Shown: positions 7,011 to 15,117 of the stretch, piece after piece
Layout: each line of letters opens with the position of its first letter
Position numbering within the stretch: position 1 is the first letter of the stretch
Notes under the pieces: generated by a model
What the model saw: the letters and a program-made list of their open reading frames with translations, nothing else
What the model was told of the DNA's origin: nothing
The model's database searches: none
DNA from: Evansella alkalicola
Lineage (GTDB): Bacteria > Bacillota > Bacilli > Bacillales > Salisediminibacteriaceae
DNA: 64,000 nucleotides
NCBI RefSeq assembly: GCF_019042735.1
Contig: NZ_JAHQCR010000036.1
Location: forward strand, 1-64,000
Reading direction: 5' to 3'
Translations under genes and position numbers: made by a program

Positions 7011-9779
7011 TCAACCTGTATTTACAAGGCCTGCAGCTAGTCCACTAATGGTCAACAGTACTTCTGTTAAGATGTCCTCTGATTGATCATCATCTGACTC
7101 ACGCATTTTTTGTATAAGATCAACTTGAAGGAAGTTTAACGGATCAATATACGGATTACGTCTGTACACAGTTTCCTGAATAACTGGCGTATGGTCAAGC
7201 AGCTCTTTGTTCCCTGAAATCTTCAGCAACACTTCTCGAGTAAGCTTGTACTCATCAGAAATATCTCCAAAAATACGCGCTGCCATCTCCTTATCTTCTA
7301 CTAAATTCAAATACTCTTTAGACGTTGCTAAGTCAGCCTTCAACAATGCTAATTGAAGATTATTAATCGTTACCTGGAAGAATGGCCATTTTAGATACAT
7401 TTTTTGTAATAACTCTAAATTCTCAGGTCCCTGAGATGCAAAGGCATTTAGTCCAGTACCTGCTGCATACCATGCTGGTAAGAATTGACGACATTGCGTC
7501 CAAGCAAATACCCATGGAATCGCACGTAAGTCTTCAAAGCGTTCACTACCCTTACGACTCATAGGGCGAGAACCTATATTCAATGAACCAAGCTCTTGTA
7601 ATGGCGTCGTTTGCTTGAAATAAGTTAAGAAGTCTTTATCTCCGAAAACAAGGGATTGATACTTAGTTAATGCAGCGTCAGAAATGACTTCCATCGCTTT
7701 TTCCCAATCTTTCTTGAGGAAACGGTCTTCCTCATCGGCCTCACCTTCTTTTCGATAAGCCCATGCTGAAGCTTCTAATAACGCAGACGATGCTTGCTCT
7801 AGATTACGGAATGCAATATCACCAAGTAAGTATCTTGAAGATAACACTTCCCCTTGCTCCGTTATTTTCACACCGTCCCCTAATGTTTCAGCAGGCTGAG
7901 ATAAAATACTTCTATTAAGTGGTCCGCCGCCTCGCCCTAAGGATCCACCACGGCCATGGAAATATTTCAGTCGGATGTTATATTGACTAGCCATTTTATG
8001 AATTTCACGCTGTGCTTTAAAGAGCTTCCAATTAGCAGTAAGGGTTCCTCCGTCCTTACTTCCATCTGAATAGCCAAGCATGATCTCCTGAAGGTTCCCT
8101 CTCTCATTTAAGTGTTTGCGGTAAACATCCATTTCAAATAATGTTTTCATAATCTCTGGTCCAGCTACTAAGTCATCCACCGTTTCTAGAAGAGGTGCCA
8201 CATTGAGACCAGTCTCAACTTTACCATCAGAATGAAGGCGATAAATTCCAGCTTCTTTGGCTAAAACTAGAACCTCTAATAAATCACTTGGTGATTGGGT
8301 CATACTCACGAGATAGACATCAATAGACCTGCTTCCAAATTCCTTATGAGCTTTTTTAATAAGACGGAAAACATTAAAAATCTCTTGTGTACTCTCTGAA
8401 TAATCTTCTTCCAAAAGCATTAATGGACGAGGGTCAGATAGAACATTTTCCAAAAGTGCCTGCTTCTTTTCTTCCGTCAATGAAGCATAATCTTTTTCAA
8501 CACCGACTACTTTCAATATTTCAGCAACAGCTGCTTCATGCTCTCCACTGTGGTTACGAATATCTAAAGTAGCAAGGTGGAAACCAAACAATTTCACTTG
8601 ACGAATCAGTTTACGAATTGTTTTCAAACGGTTATGTGATGGTTGGTGTGTCTCGGCACTTTCTTTAATTTGCTCAAGATCCCTTAACAGGTCATCAGCA
8701 TGTCGATATCCAACATCTGATTTCCCAACATGCTTCAACCTTTTAATCATAATTGCAAATTTACGACGGTATACTTCAGATTTGATTGGCCAGCCTTCAC
8801 CTAATTCCATAAATTCTGCTTCTTCATCCCTAACTGTAGCAATGAAGTCCTCACTTATAGCTACACGTTCTGTTGACTGACTGAATCGCTTCATTAATTC
8901 AACAAGTGACGCTTCGTACTTACGAAGCACAAGGTCTCGCTGTAACTCTAAAGTTTTCCAAGTAATGTCTGGTGTTACATTCGGATTTCCATCACGGTCC
9001 CCACCTATCCATGAACCGAAATAGAGGAAATTTGGGACGTCCCAGTTTTTGTCAGGATAAAACGTATTCAATTGCTCTTCCATTTCACCATGAATCTCTG
9101 GAATCACATCAAATAAAGTCTGATCAAAATAATAGAGACCATTTTTCACTTCATCCATTACCGTTGGCTTTCGATGACGAAGCTCGTCCGTTTGCCATAA
9201 TGCCGTAATTTCATTAAATAAGCTTTCTTCTAATCCTTTTCTTTCTTTAGATGTTAATAAAGGATTATCAAATTTCTGAAGAATTGCTGATATTCGCTTT
9301 TGAATCTCTAAAACTGTACGTTTAGTCGCCTCAGTAGGATGGGCAGTAATTATCAGTTCTAGGGATAAATTCTCTAAAATTTGTTGAATGGTTTCTTCTG
9401 ATGTATTTTTTTCCTTAATGTATGATACGGCACTCTCGATAGATACAGGCTGTACAACTGTCTCATCCTGTAACTGATATTGCCTACGCCGGCGCACCCG
9501 ATGGTTCTGCTCCGCAATATTAACTAGATGGAAGTATACAGAAAATGCACGAATAACATGGCTCCGTGTTGGTGACTTAAGATTACTAATTTCTTTCTTC
9601 AGTTTGTCGTAAGCTTCTTCGTTGTAGTTATTCCTTAATTCCTTTGTAAGCTCTCTAATTTCTTCCACCTTGTTAAATAGGGAGATACCACCGTGATGTA
9701 CTAATAGCTCACCTAAAATATTTCCAAGCATTTTTACATCATTACGTAATAAAGAAGTATTATCTGCTACGTTGATCAT
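7011..9779 (-). CDS. ppc: Phosphoenolpyruvate carboxylase
   Basis: Cytoplasmic anaplerotic enzyme converting PEP and bicarbonate to oxaloacetate. Full length at 922 residues. Family signatures are all present: TAHPTEATKR with the catalytic His near residue 146, GSWIGGDRDGNPNVT near 255, GYSDGSKDGG, the glycine loop FHGRGGSLGRGGGP, GSRPMSRKG and the C-terminal VNTG. AGGAGGT lies seven bases before the ATG. Transcribed alone, with terminators before (9933-9968) and after (6798-6829). Confidence 0.97.
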   Translation of the reverse strand: MINVADNTSLLRNDVKMLGNILGELLVHHGGISLFNKVEEIRELTKELRNNYNEEAYDKLKKEISNLKSPTRSHVIRAFSVYFHLVNIAEQNHRVRRRRQYQLQDETVVQPVSIESAVSYIKEKNTSEETIQQILENLSLELIITAHPTEATKRTVLEIQKRISAILQKFDNPLLTSKERKGLEESLFNEITALWQTDELRHRKPTVMDEVKNGLYYFDQTLFDVIPEIHGEMEEQLNTFYPDKNWDVPNFLYFGSWIGGDRDGNPNVTPDITWKTLELQRDLVLRKYEASLVELMKRFSQSTERVAISEDFIATVRDEEAEFMELGEGWPIKSEVYRRKFAIMIKRLKHVGKSDVGYRHADDLLRDLEQIKESAETHQPSHNRLKTIRKLIRQVKLFGFHLATLDIRNHSGEHEAAVAEILKVVGVEKDYASLTEEKKQALLENVLSDPRPLMLLEEDYSESTQEIFNVFRLIKKAHKEFGSRSIDVYLVSMTQSPSDLLEVLVLAKEAGIYRLHSDGKVETGLNVAPLLETVDDLVAGPEIMKTLFEMDVYRKHLNERGNLQEIMLGYSDGSKDGGTLTANWKLFKAQREIHKMASQYNIRLKYFHGRGGSLGRGGGPLNRSILSQPAETLGDGVKITEQGEVLSSRYLLGDIAFRNLEQASSALLEASAWAYRKEGEADEEDRFLKKDWEKAMEVISDAALTKYQSLVFGDKDFLTYFKQTTPLQELGSLNIGSRPMSRKGSERFEDLRAIPWVFAWTQCRQFLPAWYAAGTGLNAFASQGPENLELLQKMYLKWPFFQVTINNLQLALLKADLATSKEYLNLVEDKEMAARIFGDISDEYKLTREVLLKISGNKELLDHTPVIQETVYRRNPYIDPLNFLQVDLIQKMRESDDDQSEDILTEVLLTISGLAAGLVNTG

Positions 9780-9932
9780 GTTTTTACCTCCTAAGGGTGC
9801 CTGACCCCCACCGCGTTAATTTTATAAAGCAGTCCGGGTCAAACACTCGTTTTTTATTCTGTAAAAATATTTTGTGAATGCTAGAAATCAATTGAACAAA
9901 AACACACCATTTGTAATTTATAAGTAGCAAAA

Positions 9933-9968
9933 TAAAAAAGCAGTCCATGTAACACTAACACGAACTAC
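9933..9968 (-). terminator. Terminator of the SDR-like gene
   Basis: On the minus strand GTAGTTCGTGT pairs with ACATGGACTGC (11 bp, G-U pairs included), followed by TTTTTT. It lies about 165 bases downstream of the SDR-like gene and upstream of ppc. The remaining 9780-9932 stretch shows no gene, only a GGGTGCCTGACC motif. Confidence 0.6.
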
Positions 9969-10131
9969 CTTTAAATGAAAAATACAAAGCATTCAGCCTA
10001 AGATTTCCCAATTACATCATCTTATGTCTACTAAATTAATATAAATGATGAGAGCTCCTGTTAGTTGTATTATTTTATAATACCAAAAAGTAGACAATAA
10101 GATCAATTATTTTCTGATAATTTAGCATATA

Positions 10132-10740
10132 TTAATTGTATTCTATAACTCCCATTTTTTCACCTTTACTGCTATCAATGGCTAAAATGGCGTTATCTTT
10201 CCCATCAGGTCGAAGTATCTTAATATCCATATTATATCTCTTATAATACTCATAGCAGAAGATTTCCCCAAGTCTCATTTCAGCTTCGTAATCATGCATA
10301 TTAAATATCTCCGCGTTACAACTCTGTTGAGATGCATTCCCTAATAACGTGTTTGTTAGATCATTACCCGGTCCACTAACATATGTAAATTTCGCTTGAT
10401 TTCGATGGGCAAGCTTTAATAAATTCTTTGTTCCACTTGTGTTTCCAGCATTCTTGAATAGCATCTCCATATTTTCAATACGGTTTTTATATGAAGAATC
10501 AAATGGAAGGTGATAAATCTCCGTAACATCATGAAAGGCGGGGTCTAGCAAAAACAAATGGTTCGATACGTCCCCTTCCAATAGCTCAAATCTTGGGTGT
10601 TCCCTAAGTTTTAAATCTACATCATGTCCATTTATAACGTGTAACGTAACACCAATTACATCATTATCCCCCTCCAGTAAATCTATAGCTAATTGTAAGC
10701 CAACTTTGCTCAACACCCCAGTGACTAATATTTTCCCCAT
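10132..10740 (-). CDS. SDR-like NAD(P)-binding protein, possibly non-catalytic
   Basis: About 202 residues with a Rossmann fold of the extended SDR / NAD-dependent epimerase family. It starts ILVTGVLSKVG, then has an acidic strand end (LLEGDVSNHLF), EIYHL and a TYVSG strand. The glycine motif is altered (TGVLSKVG instead of TGxxGxxG) and the usual YxxxK pair is not evident (YEAEMR at the expected place), so catalysis is doubtful. It is also shorter than typical extended SDRs. The ATG at 10740 follows GGGAGGTGG; an upstream ATG would put that site inside the gene. Single-gene unit, function unknown. Confidence 0.7.
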   Translation of the reverse strand: MGKILVTGVLSKVGLQLAIDLLEGDNDVIGVTLHVINGHDVDLKLREHPRFELLEGDVSNHLFLLDPAFHDVTEIYHLPFDSSYKNRIENMEMLFKNAGNTSGTKNLLKLAHRNQAKFTYVSGPGNDLTNTLLGNASQQSCNAEIFNMHDYEAEMRLGEIFCYEYYKRYNMDIKILRPDGKDNAILAIDSSKGEKMGVIEYN

Positions 10741-11010
10741 GTTTCCACCTCCCTGAATATTCAATCTATTCTAATTACTAATTCGTAAAAGAAAAGTATT
10801 TTATGTCGTAAAATAGTAAATTTAAGTCAAACATTCGTTATTCTTTCTTTTAATGTGTACTATATATGATGTAAAAAAGAAACGGTTTGTACTTTATATA
10901 GAACAACATATTAAGTATAGACTAGCCCATTTCTAATCATTTGTAAAGCTCTTTTTTCAACATATCATGAACTGTGGTACTATATTCATAGAAGGGTAGG
11001 GGGGATAAAT

Positions 11011-11763
11011 ATGAAAAATAATAATAAGTACCCTAATGGAAATAGAATGATCCAAAGTGATTCTAATGCTAATAAAGTCGTAGCCTTCCCATCCGACAAA
11101 ATCTATCATGATATCTTAGTATCTCAAGAGGAAATACTCGATTTTGCATATAGTAATTATTCTGATGAATTATTACTATTTATAGAGGAACAATTACATA
11201 CTCTCTCAGAAGATGCATATCTTAATCAAATAACCACCTTCTTCTCATCTATTTGGGCCATTTTTTATATGCCCATAGAGAATAAAGGGCAAACTATATT
11301 TGATAAATTTATTATAAAAAAGAGAAATATGATTAAACGTCAAATTGTGCTAGATAATATAATGGGTTGGAAGGGGTTCTTCACGCCTGTTTTTGGCGTT
11401 TTAAAGCAAATTAATGGAAATGACTTGGTAGTGGAATGTCTTTTTTCTAACAAAACTTATACTATTCCTGCGGACCGTGGTAATCTTCCCATTCTTGGAG
11501 ACTATCTATTATTTTTCTCCATTCAGGTTCTTGGAAAACAAGATAAATTCCTATCCTACATAAAAATATCTGGTAAAGTGAAAGATTCTATCCTGCAATC
11601 CATTGAAGAATCACTACTATCGATTCAGGTGGAAAATGGAATTGAAAAACTAAGTCCTGAGACTTACATTAATAACTACTTCCCCCAATTTTTAAGTACA
11701 TTAATAATAGAAGTAACGGAAAAGAAACTTCATTTAAATGTAATGGATTCAAACCAAAAATAA
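11011..11763 (+). CDS. Hypothetical protein, 250 residues
   Basis: I do not recognise this protein. It has no signal peptide or clear membrane segment. It is rich in Ile, Leu and Asn, with a central region (GWKGFFTPVFGVLKQI, then VVECLFSNKTYTIPADRGNLPILGDYLLFF) that looks like a small beta fold. A strong GGGGGG ribosome site lies eight bases before the ATG. It is divergent from the SDR-like gene and convergent with the kinase at 11791, sharing a bidirectional terminator with it. Confidence 0.75.
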   Translation: MKNNNKYPNGNRMIQSDSNANKVVAFPSDKIYHDILVSQEEILDFAYSNYSDELLLFIEEQLHTLSEDAYLNQITTFFSSIWAIFYMPIENKGQTIFDKFIIKKRNMIKRQIVLDNIMGWKGFFTPVFGVLKQINGNDLVVECLFSNKTYTIPADRGNLPILGDYLLFFSIQVLGKQDKFLSYIKISGKVKDSILQSIEESLLSIQVENGIEKLSPETYINNYFPQFLSTLIIEVTEKKLHLNVMDSNQK

Positions 11764-11798
11764 AATGAGGGCCATTATTTAATGGACACCTCATTTTT
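11762..11798. terminator. Bidirectional terminator between convergent genes
   Basis: AAAATGAGG and CCTCATTTTT arms surround a second stem (GCCATT/AATGG). Both flanking genes end inside the structure. Confidence 0.8.
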
Positions 11799-12939
11799 GT
11801 TTTACGGTCATAGAAGCTAACTGAATAGAGAAGATTGTTTCATTTTCATTTGATTCACAGCTTATGTTTCCATTCAGTTTTTCTACAATTTTCTTACACA
11901 CGAATAACCCTATACCTGTTCCTGTTTCTTTTGTAGTATAAAATGGTTCGAAAATAGTTTCTCTAATACTTGTTGGAATTACTGGGCCGTTATTAATAAT
12001 TTTTATTTGAAAACTTTGACCATTTCCGGATACTTTGCAAATTACTTCAATGTTTCTTTCTTTATGATTCTGTTTGACGGCATCAATAGAATTAAATAAA
12101 ATATTCAAGAAAACTTGCTTTAGTTCTTCTTTATTTGCCACTAACTTCAGGTTTCTTTCTAGATGGGCGTTTATTTTTACATCATTACTTACAATGCTTG
12201 GATATAAAAACTTTAAAATATCCTCCAGTAAATCACATAGGTCCACTTCTTCGTAAGTGTTGTCAGCCGCGTCCATTTTAGAAGTGTGCAAAAATTGTGT
12301 GATTCGAAAGTTGAGTTGGTCTAACTCCTTATCAATAATATCTAAATAAGGATGAGAAGAGAATTCTTTTCTTAAAAGCTTACTGAAGCCGATCACAGAT
12401 GTTAAAGGGTTTCGAAATTCATGTACAAAACTGGAAGATATTTGCCCCAGTATCGCTAGCCTGTCCTTATGCGTCTGCTGGATAAAAGACGTCTTTTCCT
12501 TTAATTCAAGATCTTTAAGCTTTGTATATTCTGAAACGACTTGATAGCAGAATAGATTAAACTGATCATTTGTTTTACCAAGTACTAACGAAAGAGTGTG
12601 ATGGGTAACGCCAGACTCAATGATGAATTTTGTTATTGTACTTCTAGCAAGATTAATATTGAACACAAAATCACCAATATTAACTCCAGCCCCCATCCTC
12701 TCCAGCGCCACTTCATATGCTAATTGTTTTACATACTCTTCAGATATTTCATCATTAATTGTTTCAATGACAAGCTGGACAATCAATCTGACATTCTCTT
12801 TCATTTTTTCCTTTAAGATGTCATTCTCCGAGACTAACAAATCTCTCTCCAGTTCATATAATAAGTGAGATTCATTCCTTAATAAATGATAAGTAATCAC
12901 CTTTGAGCAATCCTTTGAATGATCAATAGTCGGCTCCAA
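11791..12939 (-). CDS. Soluble sensor histidine kinase (sporulation-kinase-like)
   Basis: 382 residues without membrane segments. The N-terminal 150 residues are helical and unassigned. They are followed by a HisKA domain (SSFVHEFRNPLTS, phosphorylated His173), an N box (ILFNSIDAV) and the F/G2 boxes (EPFYTTKETGTGIGLF). The G1 box is NNGPVIP rather than DxGxG. TTG start at 12939 with GGGAGGGG five bases upstream. Domain order and H box resemble Bacillus kinases feeding the Spo0A phosphorelay, but no partner regulator is adjacent. A c-di-GMP-I aptamer and a 41-codon ORF lie in its 5' leader. Confidence 0.85.
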   Translation of the reverse strand: MEPTIDHSKDCSKVITYHLLRNESHLLYELERDLLVSENDILKEKMKENVRLIVQLVIETINDEISEEYVKQLAYEVALERMGAGVNIGDFVFNINLARSTITKFIIESGVTHHTLSLVLGKTNDQFNLFCYQVVSEYTKLKDLELKEKTSFIQQTHKDRLAILGQISSSFVHEFRNPLTSVIGFSKLLRKEFSSHPYLDIIDKELDQLNFRITQFLHTSKMDAADNTYEEVDLCDLLEDILKFLYPSIVSNDVKINAHLERNLKLVANKEELKQVFLNILFNSIDAVKQNHKERNIEVICKVSGNGQSFQIKIINNGPVIPTSIRETIFEPFYTTKETGTGIGLFVCKKIVEKLNGNISCESNENETIFSIQLASMTVKQK

Positions 12940-13161
12940 ACAAGCCCCTCCCTTCTTTCCTTTTTCTTATTAACTTGCATGTATAAAGCTTTATTGTAAT
13001 TAAACTCGTTTCCTAGTTTATTGAATTACTATGTTAGTAACTTTCATTCGCCTTGTACTCAATTATTTGCTTGGGATCTTCTATGGCGATTAGAACACCT
13101 AATTTATTATTGGACAACAGCACAAATAGCACCTCATTTTTAAAATAGGTGCAACGGTTAG

Positions 13162-13287
13162 TCAATTATAGGATAAAACGATCATGTTATTAATACTCTT
13201 GCAATCAGCAGAGCTTTGGTTACGATATACCTCTACAAACCACTGGTATCTTTTACTAATAATCCTATCCCATTTTTTTCTCACCAT
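13162..13287 (-). CDS. Small basic peptide ORF (41 aa) behind a c-di-GMP riboswitch
   Basis: An ORF of 41 codons starting MVRKKWDRIISKRYQW and ending at TGA 13162-13164. GGAGGG lies three bases before the ATG and six before the following GTG, so GTG at 13284 may be the real start. The peptide is basic and Trp/Tyr-containing at its N-terminus, with one Cys. I know no homologue. It lies directly between the c-di-GMP-I aptamer and the histidine kinase on the same strand. It could be the regulated gene of the switch, a leader peptide for the kinase, or a chance ORF. Confidence 0.5.
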   Translation of the reverse strand: MVRKKWDRIISKRYQWFVEVYRNQSSADCKSINNMIVLSYN

Positions 13288-13329
13288 TATCCCTCCTAGT
13301 AACGTACCTAAAATCGTCGCAAGGAGTGT

Positions 13330-13415
13330 ATTCGACAGCTGGCTGGCATATCTTCTAGACTTAGCCCCTTTAGCTTTGCGTCGTCATCTTTCAATGACTT
13401 TGCCCTTTCGTACGA
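13330..13415 (-). ncRNA. Cyclic-di-GMP-I (GEMM-I) riboswitch aptamer, copy 1
   Basis: On the minus strand the aptamer core is readable: AGGGCAAAG, a P2 stem GTCAT/ATGAC closed by a GAAA tetraloop, GACGCAAAGC, then a tetraloop-receptor-like GGCTAAG paired region ending TATGCC. These are the conserved blocks of GEMM-I. No strong intrinsic terminator follows. Instead a CTCCT lies just 3' of the aptamer and could pair with the AGGAG before the 41-codon ORF, suggesting control of translation (inference). Confidence 0.88.
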
Positions 13416-13731
13416 TTCTATGGCAGATATAAATCATATATCTATTAATGATAGTCCCTTTCATTCTATGTCAGAATATTGGAAATGTAAATAGATTAAT
13501 AGTTAGATATTTATAAAATTCTTAAAAATCACTTTATTAGGAGGATATCCTCATTATATGAAGAACTAAACTAACACAGGACTGGAATAAGGGGGATACA
13601 TAAGTACTACTGAGGCTTTAATATAATGGGGTTGGTCGCTGGGGAACGACTTACCATTATTCCTTTTAGTTTCAATTAATTGTATGCAAATCAAGGGCAT
13701 AATCACTTTTATGTACAGGGGGAGGTACATG

Positions 13732-13938
13732 ATGGAACAATATGTTTTAGGGGTATCTGTAGAAAATTTGAGCAAGCAAGTAAATTCAGGAGAATTGCAC
13801 ATCGGATGTCATGGGGAAATTTATCATATTTATGTTAACGGAGATTGGACTTACACTGGAAACTGGCTCCAAGATAGACATGACATATTTAACGACGGAG
13901 TTATAAGGAAAAATACAAAAATAAGTCTAAATAACTAA
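13732..13938 (+). CDS. Small hypothetical protein, 68 residues
   Basis: Starts MEQYVLGVSVENL and contains CHGEIYHIYVNGDWTYTG. No signal peptide, membrane segment or recognised domain. The ATG at 13732 is chosen because GGGGGAGG ends six bases upstream; ATG codons at 13729 and 13684 are less well placed. A TATAAT lies about 110 bases upstream without a clear -35 partner. Confidence 0.6.
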   Translation: MEQYVLGVSVENLSKQVNSGELHIGCHGEIYHIYVNGDWTYTGNWLQDRHDIFNDGVIRKNTKISLNN

Positions 13939-13949
13939 TTATTTTTGAG

Positions 13950-14125
13950 AAGAGTGTAATCGCCTTGATCATCGGCCACAAAAACTGGACTGAACCGAGT
14001 GAGATAAAGGAAACACAACGAACAGAGTGAATTGATGTTGACTTATCGTAGACGAGGTGAGGGAAGTTTCTTGGGCCGATAGGCGATAGAGCTAGACAAT
14101 GATTTGATAAATTATACTTTCTTGT
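13950..14125. other. Unexplained non-coding block with structured look
   Basis: A stretch without a plausible gene, richer in G and C than its surroundings, with purine-rich segments such as GAACGAACAGAGTGAATTGATG and GGGCCGATAGGCGATAGAGC shortened here to their cores (CAGAGTGAATTGATG; GGGCCGATAGGCGATAG). It ends just before an intrinsic terminator on the plus strand. It might be a structured leader or small RNA, or a relic of a Bacillaceae repeat. Confidence 0.3.
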
Positions 14126-14135
14126 TATTTGAGAA

Positions 14136-14166
14136 AAGCCAGGCAAAAGCGCCTGGTCTTTTTTTA
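14136..14166 (+). terminator. Intrinsic terminator
   Basis: CCAGGC and GCCTGG arms around an AAAAGC loop, followed by TCTTTTTTT. It ends a plus-strand transcript coming from the 68-residue protein or from the non-coding block at 13950-14125. Confidence 0.8.
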
Positions 14167-14244
14167 AAAGATTAGAATTAGAATTTAGTATATTTTTCAC
14201 TATGACAGGTTTTTTCGGCGTCTATGAATGGCTTTTTAAATCAA

Positions 14245-14805
14245 AATGGAGACTCAAATGTGGTGGCAAAGCGATTTCAGTCTTCATTTTTCCAGAATGG
14301 AGACTCAAATCGAGGCGCCAAGCGATTTCAGTCTTCATTTTCTCAGAATGGAGACTCAAATCCAGGTGCCAAGCCATTTCAGTCTTCATTTTTTCAGAAT
14401 GGAGACTCAAATCGAGACGCCAAGCGATTTCAGTCTTCATTTTCTCAGAATGGCGACTGAAATCCAGGTGCAAAGCGATTTCAGTCTTCATTTTTCCAGA
14501 ATGGAGACTCAAATCCAGGTGCCAAGTGATTTCAGTCTTCATTTTTCCAGAATGGAGACTCAAATCGAGGCGCCAAGCGATTTCAGTCTTCATTTTCTCA
14601 GAATGGAGACTCAAATCGAGGCGCAAAGCAATTTCAGTCTTCATTTTCTCAGAATGGGGACTCAAATCGAGGCGCAAAGCAATTTCAGTCTTCATTTTCT
14701 CAGAATGGGGACTCAAATCGAGGCGCAAAGCAATTTCAGTCTTCATTTTCTCAGAATGGCGACTGAAATGACACAGCAAAGCTAATTGAGTCTTCATCTT
14801 CGTAA
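14245..14805. repeat. 51-bp hairpin tandem array (11 units)
   Basis: Units begin AATGGAGACT (or AATGGGGACT, AATGGCGACT) at 14245, 14296, 14347, 14398, 14449, 14500, 14551, 14602, 14653, 14704 and 14755, an exact 51-bp period. In each unit the left arm ATGGAGACTCAAATCG pairs with CGATTTCAGTCTTCAT with one C-C mismatch and one G-U pair, leaving a 10-base loop. Because 51 is divisible by three, several frames stay open on both strands. None has a ribosome binding site, so I read the array as non-coding. The units at 14653 and 14704 are identical. Confidence 0.93.
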
Positions 14806-14936
14806 TTCAAATGGAACACGCTAGAGCTTTCAAGTGCCAAGAATCATTATCGCATTCATTCCAAAGTAAACGACCAGGACCCATAACAACAAAGACCGGG
14901 CGTTTTTTGCCCGTTCCCTCTAATGTTAAACCCGGT

Positions 14937-14965
14937 TTTACACCCCCACACCAATGGAGTATAAT
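14937..14965 (+). promoter_or_regulatory. SigA-type promoter of the Fsr-like gene
   Basis: TTTACA, a 17-base spacer and TATAAT, matching five and six of six consensus bases. The predicted transcript starts near 14972, about 145 bases before the ATG. Confidence 0.75.
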
Positions 14966-15117
14966 GAGTATGTTTATATAGGAATCTATTGAACTCTTAT
15001 TCTTACATAAACTTAGTCTGTAGCAGGATCGATTACATCTTGCCTATTTCAACGGTAGACAAGACAAATAATAAAATTTCCATTACATATAAAAAAACAA
15101 AAAGGGGTCAAACAGCT

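Noticed and set aside
13184..13432. 82-codon plus-strand ORF
   Set aside because: It is antisense to the c-di-GMP-I aptamer and the small minus-strand ORF and has no ribosome binding site.
14202..14797. Long open frames on both strands encoding 17-residue repeats
   Set aside because: They arise because the 51-bp tandem unit is divisible by three and stop-free. No ribosome binding site, signal or composition bias supports any frame, and several frames are equally open.
14890..14915. Terminator at CGGGC-GTTTTTT-GCCCG
   Set aside because: The T run lies in the loop rather than after the stem, so it is not a convincing intrinsic terminator.
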